From: Pelagophyceae sp. CCMP2097
Taxonomy: Eukaryota; Sar; Pelagophyceae
Direction of reading: 5' to 3'
Length of the DNA: 15,875 nt
Assembly (NCBI GenBank): GCA_026770575.1
Contig: MU657403.1
Location: forward strand, 58,937 to 74,811
A program made the position numbers and the translations under genes. The notes beneath the pieces were generated by a model. It was not told the origin of the DNA. It ran no database searches and worked only from the letters and a program-made list of their open reading frames with translations. Shown piece after piece: positions 1 through 8,100 of this stretch. Position 1 is the first letter of the stretch, and the number at the start of each line of letters is the position of its first letter.

Positions 1-474
1 CGCAACGGACGCCACCCAAGTCGTGACGCCACAAGTCCGAGTGGCATCGCGATCGCAGCCCATCAAACGGTCCGTCCCGGACAAACATTACAACCAGCCC
101 GTCCCGGACGGAGATTCTAAACACCTTCCATCGCCCGTCGCGCCCTCCACGGGACCCCTCCGAACTGACTACCCTCGCCCACGACCGACCTACCCTCGCC
201 CACGACCTCACCGAATCCCTCTTATCCACCAGCTCCGAAGCCCGTCGACCCCTATATATCCCGCGACAATACCTCGACGCGTCTCGCGAGGACTCGGGAT
301 TCGTAATGGGGGGGCGCCGATGCGTCGACGCTGACCAGTGTGGGGCACGCAGTGGAAAGAGGCCCGGAGTCATAGAGCAAGGGGAAGAATAGAGGGCGCC
401 GAGTGGCATGGGGACCGTCGGCGTCGCAACGCGACACCGTCCGAGGTGGCCCTCCGCGGGCCGGCTCGCGGCCC
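1..474. other. Intergenic/3' flank, no gene recognised
   Basis: This stretch lies beyond the 3' end of the minus-strand decarboxylase gene. The open frames in it are proline/arginine-rich, show no recognisable domain and overlap one another, which is what GC-rich non-coding DNA gives. It contains a short direct repeat (169-207) and a TATA-like stretch, CTATATATCC, near 252-261 whose role is unknown. A partial gene running off the left edge cannot be excluded. Confidence 0.5.
169..207. repeat. 21-bp direct repeat, about two copies
   Basis: CTACCCTCGCCCACGACC occurs at 169-186 and again at 190-207, giving a period of 21 bp. It is a local tandem duplication in non-coding sequence, with no evidence of function. 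Confidence 0.8.
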
Positions 475-2206
475 TCAGGCGCGGTTCCTGGCGCGCGCGA
501 CGGCGACCGCGGCGGCGGCGGCGGCGGCGGCGAATAGCGCGACGACGTGCGGCGGCGCGGCGCGCGGCGCGTCGTCGACGTCGAGCGATTGCCACTGCGC
601 CCTCGGCGCGTCGCGGTTCGGCGTGCCTCGCTCGACGTCGACGAGGGCGGCGACTGCGGCCGGCGACAGCGGCGCCGCGCCGCCGCCCACGGAGGTGAGG
701 TACATCATCTTGAGGCACGGCGCCGCCTAGCGCCACCTCGCAGCGCGACCACGCCACGCCCCAACCGCGATTCAGACGCACCGAGCCGCGGAGGGCGCGG
801 AGGAGCGCCGCGGCGGGCACGTGCGCGGCAGCGGCCGCCGCGAGCTCCGCGGGCCTGGCGAAGCCGTCGAGCGGCCCCGAGGGGGCGATCCCCGCGAGCA
901 TACGGACCGGTTCGTGAAGCGCGCGAGGGCCTGCGGGTCGCAGCGGCGGACGGCGGCGGTGGGGGCGAGGAGCTCGAGCGCGAGCGCGGCGAATTCGTCG
1001 GCGACGGCCTGGTCCACGCAGAAGACGACTGCGTTGGGCCCCGCGTCGAACGTGTACGCCGCGACGACGCCGCCGTGCGACTCGTTAAAGGCGTGGACGA
1101 TGGAAATAGCGCGCTTGCCTGCGCACCCGCGCGTCCCGCATGCGAGCCGTCCGGGGGCACTGCGGCCCCGTCGGTGCCGGACGCGGGGCCGGTACTCGTC
1201 TCGTCGAGGTAGAAGATGGGCGGATACGTGTCCAAGCACGTGGCGTGGAACCTGCCGCGTGGGATCTATGACAATCCCATGGGGGTCGTGGGATCCCATG
1301 TGTAGCAGGGGGGGGCGTGTCCAACGGTGCCAAGACTCGGCTTGGGGCGAATTGGAGTCGCGCATAGTGATCTTGCCAAAGGCGGCAAAGTCGCGGTCCT
1401 TGAAGGCGCGCCTAAACTCGTCGAGGCGCGGCTCTGCGATGTGGCGCGCGCGGTGCGCGAGGAAGGGCGACGTGGCCGCGCTCCGACGCATTCCTTCCGT
1501 CGAAGGCGTCTCCTTCTCCGCCGCGTCGGCCACCAGCACAACGACGCGGAGTTCGGGCCAGTGCGCCTCGTCGAACAGCTGGTCCGCGCGGCTGTCGCTG
1601 CCGTCGGCGGCGCAGCCCTTGCGCCACGCGACGAGGCCGCCGTCCAGCGACCGGCACGCCGACCCCGACCCGCGGCGCGCAATCGTCGACAGCTCGCCGA
1701 CGAATTTCTCGCGCACGCCGTAGAGCTGGGCCAGCGCGTGCACCAGCGCCGCGTAGCCCGCGGCGCTGCTGGCCAGGCCGGCGGCCGTGGGGAACGTGTT
1801 CCGCGACACCACGCGCACCTTCCACGCCGCCAGCTCCGCCGCGTCCGCGGCCGTCGAGCTCGCCGGGATCGCGTCGCGGCCGCACCTGCGCCGAAACGTG
1901 ACCGCCTCTCTTCCGCGTTCGAGGGGGCGCGGCCTCGCGCAGCGTGCGCATCGTGGACAGGCAGCCGCGGAGCCTCTTGGCGTGCGTGCCGTCGTTTGCG
2001 GTGTCGGCGCGCGCGCCGTTGAGCCAGAGTTCGTCCTGCTTGAGCGCGCGCGCCGCGACGACGACCGTCTCCGCGCGAAGGTCGTCGCCGGCGAGCGTGA
2101 GCGAAACCGACGAATTCAAGGGCGTGTTCCCGCCCCGCGCCGCATCCTTGCCCCAGTACTTGAGCACCGCGATGTTCGTCGGGGCGCGCGAAGAGCCGAC
2201 GTCCAT
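475..2206 (-). CDS. MVD: Mevalonate diphosphate decarboxylase (multi-exon)
   Basis: This GHMP-family enzyme converts mevalonate 5-diphosphate to isopentenyl diphosphate with ATP, the last step of the mevalonate pathway. Exons on the minus strand are 2206-1929, 1885-1349, 1251-1196, 1118-908, 854-782 and 726-475, summing to 1,407 nt (468 aa). Family landmarks appear in order: APTNIAVLKYWGK near the N-terminus, the phosphate loop FPTAAGLASSAAGYA, RRGSGSACRS, HWPELRV, MRDSNSFHATCLD (spliced across an intron), PPIFYLDETSKRAIS, then YTFDAGPNAV with the catalytic Asp, and a terminal MMYLTSVGGG. Introns are 1928-1886, 1348-1252, 1195-1119, 907-855 and 781-727. The 1348 intron has a GC donor, strongly supported because it restores the NSFHATC sequence I recall from yeast. 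The first intron is doubtful: a one-base error in the G5 run at 1923-1927 would also restore the frame. ATG 2206 is chosen because it directly precedes the conserved start, though the frame stays open upstream. About 63 aa extend past the usual family end. Confidence 0.9.
508..532. repeat. GGC/GCC trinucleotide run in the decarboxylase tail
   Basis: An almost pure run of GGC triplets on the plus strand is read on the minus strand as polyalanine in the non-conserved C-terminal extension of the decarboxylase. It is a simple repeat likely to vary in length between strains. Confidence 0.8.
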
Positions 2207-2363
2207 GGTGACGGCCGATCCTCCGCCCTTTTTCGAACCTTTCTCGACTGCGCTTTTTTTAGAACACACGGCGGCCCGAAGGATTCGTTGACTTTTCGGA
2301 AACGTGTCTGCCTCTGGCTGCCGAGTTCTCGACCCATCTTGGCCCATCAAGATTGGACCACGA

Positions 2364-2611
2364 CTACGGCGCGAGGCCTGACAGCGCCGGCGAGCGACGA
2401 TTAGACCAGCCTTGGAGCGACTTGGAGGCCGGCGAACGGCAGAGCGGGCAGCGCTCGTCGTGCTGCGGCACTTGACGTGGCAAGCCTTACAAGTCGTCTT
2501 GCAGCAGCACTCGTAGAATAGTTGCTGGTTACCTTCGACCGGCAACTCGTCCAGGCAGATGGCAAGTGACGCCCAGTGGCAAATTGCCTCTGCTTGCTTT
2601 GCTGCAAGCAA
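2364..2611 (-). pseudogene. Frameshifted RING-like zinc-finger remnant
   Basis: On the minus strand one frame reads ICLDELP, then QLFYECCCKTTCKACHVKC. A second frame directly after it reads DERCPLCRSPASKSLQGW and stops at 2366-2364. Together these give the cysteine ladder of a RING-type ubiquitin ligase domain (CxxC, CC-K-x-x-C-K-x-C, CPLC). Two frame problems stand out. The first pair reads TGC-C-ATC-TGC at 2564-2555, two bases short of a normal C-P-I-C, and the frame must change again between about 2470 and 2450. No clear start or flanking domain is visible. It is either a decayed copy of a repeated domain or a gene with indel errors in the assembly. A splice explanation is possible only for the second break. 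Confidence 0.5.
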
Positions 2612-3071
2612 TAGACAGCTTCACTTTTTTCAAGCTACTTTTAAGCTGACCTCGCACTTTGTATAACGTCGCCTAAAACGCTTTAACGAGCAAGAACCAA
2701 GCCGACTGTGCTATGCGCATCTCCTGCTGACGCCGATGCGCCCAGCGCGCTCAGATCCTTCAGACTCGATGATGGAATTAGACAAGTTCACTTTTTCAAG
2801 CTACTTTTCAAGCTACTTTTTCAACATATCTTTTGTCGCTTCAACGTGAGCGCGAAGCGGCGTCAAGGGCGCCTTCCTTCGGCCACCCAGGTGAATAGAT
2901 ACAATTGTAGGCCTTTGAATTTGTTCGCAACCCTTAAACTGAACTGACGCCACACTTTCCAAAAAGGCGTGGCGACGGTGGCGCGTCCAGACTGCGCGTC
3001 GCGACGCGGCCACCTCGCGCGCGCTCGCGCCTCGGCGCCGGTGCGTCGCGGCTGCCGGCTCGGCCGCCGGC
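2612..3071. other. Intergenic region between divergent genes
   Basis: This separates the minus-strand decarboxylase and RING remnant from the plus-strand membrane protein gene. It is less GC-rich than the genes and holds the T-rich direct repeats described at 2614-2821. Its right end (2943-3071) stays open in the frame of the downstream protein but encodes low-complexity Arg/Ala sequence, so it is more likely 5' leader or promoter than protein. No TATA box or other defined promoter was identified. Confidence 0.5.
2614..2821. repeat. Dispersed direct repeat, TTCACTTTTTCAAGCTAC type
   Basis: A T-rich motif of about 30-35 bp, with core TTCAC-T(5-6)-CAAGCTACTTTT, occurs near 2614-2645 and again near 2781-2808. 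The second copy is followed at once by a further CAAGCTACTTTTT (2809-2821). Flanking bases (TAGACA just upstream) are also shared, so this is a true duplication and not chance T-richness. Function is unknown; it may belong to an intergenic repeat family. Confidence 0.75.
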
Positions 3072-3749
3072 ATGCGGCCGCTGCGCGGCGTCTGCGGCGG
3101 CCGCGGTACGGTGACGTGCATGTCGGGGGTTTCGTTGGCCGACGTCTCGATGCTCGTCTCGGACGCAACGCCGTCGCTCTTGCTCGCGTCGATGCAGGAC
3201 GTGCGCGACGCTCTGGCGCCGACAGCGCAGTTCCTGGTGGTGGCGCAGTACGCGGCGATTCCGGCCGTCTTAGGGGTAAGGCTTTGAGAGACACTTTCGA
3301 ACTTCGAAGACCTACAAGGAGCTTCGAGAGGGAGCTTTTATAGGGAACACTATAGGGGGGCCGCGAGCCTCGGAGGAGCCGACGTCTAGGTCTCTGCCAA
3401 CGCCGTCTACCAAAGGTCGGCGCCACTCGCGGAGTCGCTCCGGGCGGTGCCGCAGGCGCAGTGGGCCAAGCTGCCTCTTTGCTTACTTTTAGACGTCGCG
3501 GGAGACGCCATCCCGTGCACGGCGCTCCTTGCGGTGGTCTTCGGCCCGATTGACTTCTTCCTGCTCATGCTCCTCTTCCCGGGCAGCGGCGCCGTCGTGC
3601 CTTTTATAGGCCTCGCCGAGGAGTGGATCCCGCTGACGCGCGGCCTGCCGACGGCGACGATTGCGTGGCTTTTAGAAATTTTTTTTGAAAAGAGCAAAGC
3701 CGCAAAAGTCTGCTGCCTCGACGAGACCTGCCGCCTCCGCAAAAAGTGA
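3072..3749 (+). CDS. Small hydrophobic, probably multi-pass membrane protein, unknown function
   Basis: Two exons, 3072-3275 and 3390-3749, are separated by a phase-0 GT-AG intron (GTAAGG...TCTAG, 114 nt). The intron contains stops in the reading frame, so splicing is needed. The product is 187 aa from ATG 3072. A second ATG at 3120, giving 171 aa and starting MSGVSLADVSMLV, is the better-looking start because the 16 residues before it are Arg/Gly-rich. Hydrophobic stretches include FLVVAQYAAIPAVLG across the splice, LLLDVAGDAIPCTALLAVVF, FFLLMLLFPGSGAVVPFIGL and TATIAWLLEIFF. The tail is short and polar, with CC and a further Cys in a basic context. I do not recognise the family. The consistent hydrophobic pattern across the splice and loss of coding character elsewhere support a real gene. 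Confidence 0.75.
3276..3389 (+). other. Intron of the membrane protein gene
   Basis: Donor GTAAGG and acceptor TCTAG are followed by G. The intron is much less GC-rich than its exons and contains the palindrome CGAACTTCGAAG-like segment and ACAAGGAGCTTCGAGAG (3314-3330). A close variant of the latter recurs at 15216-15231 in the repeat-rich right end. Confidence 0.7.
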
Positions 3750-4157
3750 CCGCGGGTGGACACTTGTAAATTATAATTATCGACTTTCGAGCTTCGGGTC
3801 GGGTGACGGATAGATCGGACCAACCCGCGAGGCCTCTTCTATGAAAAGGCGGGAGCCGCCATCGACCCCGAAGGACGGAAGCGTCCTCGGCACCGACTCG
3901 GGACTTGGGCTGACAATCTGCGACACACACTGACAATCTGCGACGAAAGGCCGACAATCCGCCATTTTCAGCAGTCATTTAAACCGGTGATCCGACTGAC
4001 TGGGCGTACTACCGTCTCGTCTTTCTTCGATCCGTCGTTGGTAAGCTTTTGAGTCGGTGCCGAACCAGCGCCTCGCGTCCAGAGATATCCTACTGCACCG
4101 AAGCACGGAGCGTATAAACATGTAAATAAATGTCTTACGAGCCGACACATGTCTCAA
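3750..4157. other. Convergent intergenic spacer
   Basis: This lies between the 3' ends of the plus-strand membrane protein gene and the minus-strand basic protein gene, so it should hold both 3' UTRs. An AT-rich patch, AAATTATAATTAT near 3768-3780, directly follows the plus-strand stop. The rest carries a short tandem repeat at 3910-3963 and no convincing coding sequence. Confidence 0.55.
3910..3963. repeat. 20-21 bp tandem repeat, about 2.6 copies
   Basis: CTGACAATCTGCGAC begins at 3910 and 3930, and a diverged, shortened copy CCGACAATCCGCC begins at 3951. The period is 20-21 bp. It lies in the convergent spacer and is probably a minisatellite. Confidence 0.8.
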
Positions 4158-4882
4158 TCAAAACGTCGGCGGCGCGAAGACCATGGCCGGCGGCGCCACC
4201 GGCGCCGGCGGCGCCGGCGCGTCGTCACCGTCGCCGTCCATGCCGTCTTCGTCCGAGGCCTCGTCCTCGAGCGCCGCGTAGACGTTGTCCCCTTCTCTTC
4301 GGTTGCCGCCTGTGTGCGGCCGCGTCGCCGGGGGGTGCCGGTGCCGCGCGCCTGATCCTGTCCTTGAGCGCCGCGAGACGCACTTTGGACGGCCTTGGTC
4401 TGCTTTTGGCGCTGGGTGCGCTCGACCTTGTCCGTCACGTCGACGTCAAACGCCCAGCCTGCACAACGCGTCGGGCACGGGGCGTGCGACGCGCGGCGGG
4501 CGCGACGGCGGCACGCACGGGCAGTCTCAGCGTCGACCTTCTTCTGCGCCACGGGCAGCTGGAACGACTGCGGCGCGAAGACCATAGTCGTGGCCACCTC
4601 GTCGAGCGCCGCCGCGCGCGCGGCGTCGCCGACGGCGCGCTCGCGCGCGTTGCGCTCCTCTAAAGCGGAGCCCTCCATCCGAGGCGGCCGCCGTTGGCCC
4701 TTGGCCGCCGTGGGCTTGGCGGTGCCCTTCTTCCGCGGCACGACGACGTGCGTCGCCGCCGCGGAACCGGCGGGCCGCCGCGCCGCCGCCGGCGCCGCAA
4801 CCTTTTTCGAGGCGAGGCAAGACCGCGCCGCAGACTTGCCAGCCTTGCGGGACTTGGCCCGGCTCCCGCCCTTCTTCGCCAT
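4158..4882 (-). CDS. Basic protein with repeated MVFAP motif, unknown function
   Basis: Three exons on the minus strand, 4882-4519, 4458-4384 and 4309-4158, give 196 aa. Both introns are phase 1 with the same donor hexamer GTGCGT and a CAG acceptor (4518-4459, 60 nt; 4383-4310, 74 nt). Removing them replaces arginine-rich nonsense by a balanced sequence and a clean stop. The N-terminus (about residues 1-70) is Lys/Arg/Ala-rich, beginning MAKKGGSRAKSRKAGKS, suggesting a nuclear, nucleolar or nucleic-acid-binding protein. The middle is a charged, helix-prone region. The C-terminus is acidic then proline-rich (EDEASDEDGMDGDGDD, APAPPAPVAPPA). MVFAPQSF occurs mid-protein and MVFAPPTF ends the protein exactly, so it is a duplicated short linear motif. 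I do not recognise a family. ATG 4882 is the first Met that fits; upstream in-frame sequence looks non-coding. Confidence 0.7.
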
Positions 4883-5121
4883 GCCTGACGCTGGGGAAAT
4901 GGCCCACTGAAGCCGGCGAACCCGCGGAGAACGGCGCCCGCGGGGGGAGACTGACCCGGTACCCTCGATCGATCGTGCCAGTGCCCGGGCCCGGCGGCCG
5001 GCGATATTGGCGATAGGATGACGGAGGGGGCTTCTTTGAATCTGCCCAAATGACCGGGGCGCGCTGCTCTCTCCAGGCGCCTGCGTCGCACACACATACA
5101 TTAGAATACAACAGACAAACA
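4883..5121. other. Short spacer between two minus-strand genes
   Basis: This 239-bp spacer is downstream of the giant gene's stop (5124-5122) and upstream of the basic protein gene. It should contain the first gene's 3' UTR and the second gene's promoter. An A-rich segment with ACACACATACATTAGAATAC near 5089-5108 follows the giant gene's stop on the minus strand. No defined element was recognised. Confidence 0.4.
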
Positions 5122-8100
5122 CTATCGCGGGAAGGCGTCTCGGCCCTGGGCGAAGTTCAACGCCTTGATCTGGGCCGTGAGGAGAGTCCTGCGCAGGCCC
5201 GACTTGGCGACTAAAGCCTTGCCGCGAACCTCCTCGATTTGCTTCGCCCTTGCCATTCGACGTTGGCGGACGGCGGAGACTGCGGCTTCGGCCTTGTCGG
5301 TGTTGTTTCCGCGGGCGTCGCGTATTTGGTCTTTCACGTCCATGTACGCGCGCATCTTGCGCTCCCACGTCTTCAAGCCAAAGAACTTACACCGCATCTT
5401 GTGCTGAAAGTCGAAGATGGGGTAAAACAGGTTTGGGAACCTTCGATGGACTTCCAACATTTCCGGGTAAGTCAGCTTTCCGTCCGCCATCAGATCAATC
5501 TCGCGCAGCGTCCGCCTTGTCCGGCCGCGGTTCGTCGCCGGGTGCAAATCGGAAAGCAAATTCAAAAACTCGTCGTGGGTAATGTTGCCGTTGCCGTCGG
5601 CGTCGAACACGGTATATAAAAGGTGGAGCAGCTCGTCTTGTTGAAAAAAACAAAACGACCCCAGCGCCTTGACCGTCTCGCCAAAGTCGAGGCGATATTG
5701 CGGCGCCTCCTGAGCGCCGCCGATGGTCTGGTCGTCCTTTGGCTGGGCCAAGATCTTAAACACATGCGACAGAGCCTTGCACTCGCGCAACCCCACAAAG
5801 TCCAAGACTTGGGCCGACGAGATGACGCCGAGTTGGTCGACGTCCATCATTTCAAAGTAGTCGAGCCACTGCTCCAGCTCGCCCTGCGTGATGGCCAGGA
5901 ACTCGATTGCATATTTTAGAGCATTGTCCTTGTACCGATTCCGAAACTCCTCGTCCACTCGCGAAGCCTCGAGCTTGTGGTCCAGCTGCTTCTTGCGGTC
6001 CTGCAGCAAAGGGTCGTCGGGCCGCTTGCGCAGCTCCTTCCGAGCGCGCTGCAGCTCCTTGCCTATGGCTTCGGCGGACTCGATCACGGGCGCCGCGTTG
6101 CGGTCCGCCATGCGGACCCACAAGTGCGAATCGGCGAACCCAAAATCCTTCAAAGACGGCTCGAGCCGCGCAAATCCGTCCTGCGTGAGCATGTCCTCCT
6201 CGAGCCGGGTGTACGACACTGCCATACCCGCGACGACGAACGTCGCGTCCGGTTTCTTCGCGGCCCAGATCACAAAGCCCGGCTCCGTCGCCGTCGCGGC
6301 CTGGAGCTTGTCGTGCGTAAAAGCGCGCCAGGCCGACTTCTTCGCGAGGTCTTTCTTGTACAGAGCGTTCGATTTGTCCGTGTGGCCAAGCTGCAACTCT
6401 GAAATAAACTCCGACTGATCCGCAGTCTCCTCCACCCAGACCACCACAATGTCCCGCGTCCCGATGCCCTTTGCCAGCCGCGTAAAGTGCGGCAGGCCTC
6501 TCGCGCGCGCGCCCGCCTGCGCCTCGTCGAAGGACTCAGTCTGCTCCAATCCGACGGTGAAGCGGAACGCGCGGATGGCCGTGGCCACGCCCATCCCGAG
6601 CTTCTGCCGCCGCGCAATCGAGGCGAGCATGTGCTCCTCCGCGTGCGCCGCCGCCGACGGGCCCAGGGGGTTGCCCGTGATGACGCGGCGGAAGGCGAGC
6701 TTTGCAAAAACCGACGCCGTCTTGAAGTCGAGCTTGCGCTTGCGCCGCTGCTCCGGGTCCACGAGGCCCATGTCCGCCAGCTGGTTCGCCGCGCGCCGCG
6801 CCTGCTCCAGCTCGGCGTCGATTTGAGCCTGCTCCGCCAGGCGCTCGGCTTCTGCCTCGTCCTTTGCCCGCTTGGCTCGGGCGCGCGCCACGGCCTCGGA
6901 CTTCTTCGCCGCGCGGAGTTCAGCCTGCAGCGCCTTGCGCTTCTCCGCCAGTTCCGCCGCCGCGGCCTCGGCCGCCGCCGCCTTGACGTTTGCCGCGCGC
7001 TCCGCCTCCCGGTCCAACTGACGCTTGATCAACCGGTCCTGCTCCCGCAGCTCGTCCTCCAGAGCACGCTTGCGCTGCATCAAGTGGTCCGCGCGGTCCA
7101 ACCTAGCGCAGGGTGGTCAATCATGCCGCGGCGATATCAACCGCCTTTGCGACGGGCTCCCGGCATATTTCTTTGCCTCTGTCATATGGCTCTCCCACGG
7201 TCCATTCCCGCGGTCCTCTGGGCGCGGCGTCGGACGATATGGGGTCGGCGCCTTCCTCGTCGGCTGCGGCGAGCTCTGTGGCGATGGCGTCGAGCTCGGC
7301 CTCGATGGCGCGGCGCCGCGCCGCCGCGTCTGCGGCCTTGAGCGCGTCGGCGTCGCCCTCGCGCCGTTCAAACTCTTGCTTGGCAAAGCGCGCGGCTGAG
7401 AGGCGGGCGGCGGCGTCGGCGTCCTCCTGGGCGAGGGCGGCGCGGAAGACGTCGAGCTCCAACTCGAGCTTGCGCAGCGCGACGAGGCGGCGAGCGTGGT
7501 CCACTTGCATGACGTTGAGCCTCTCGGTGCTGCCGGCAATAAAGACGCGGCAGTTCTCGACATCGAGGCGGTCCGAGGCGGGGTCGCGCAGCTTGCGGTC
7601 CACCTCGGCGATGGCGGTCTCCAAGGCCTCGATGTCGGCGGCTTCGATGGCCATCTCGCTGCGGCGCGCGTCGACCATCGCTGCGAGCTGCGCCTCGCGC
7701 ATCCGCTTCACGTCCCGCTGCTCCCGTTTCCGAACCTCTTCAACGTCCTGCCGCGCCAGCCACGGCTGCGCGCGGAAGACGTCGTCCCACCGCGCGCGCT
7801 GGAAATGCGCCAGGGCCTTTGGCGGGACCCGCAGCACGGCGGCGATGGAAGAAACGTCGGCGCGCGCGAGGCCCTGGCCGTCGCCGCGGAAGGCGCACGT
7901 CCGCGAGAGGCGCTTCTCCTCGGCGTCGGCGACGGCCTCAAAGGCCATGCGCGCGTTGTTGAGATTGCCGTTTCGGAGTTTTTCCTGCCTCGTCTTGAGA
8001 GACGCGACGTCCTCGAGCATCTGCAGCGACTCCGTAGAGTCCTTTGGCAGCGCGAGGCGTGGCAGCGAAAGGCCGACCTTCTCCGCGTCCCATTGCGCAT

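Noticed and set aside
1252..1348. Alternative GT donor (GTCTTGG, near 1336) for the second decarboxylase intron
   Set aside because: It would insert four residues into the conserved DSNSFHATC motif, and the GC donor restores the motif exactly.
821..2022. Long plus-strand open frames across the decarboxylase gene
   Set aside because: They are Arg/Ala-rich shadows antisense to well-conserved exons, with no domain.
2948..2974. CGCCAC...GTGGCG inverted repeat before the membrane protein gene
   Set aside because: Only 6 bp arms with a 15-nt loop in GC-rich DNA, so chance is likely.
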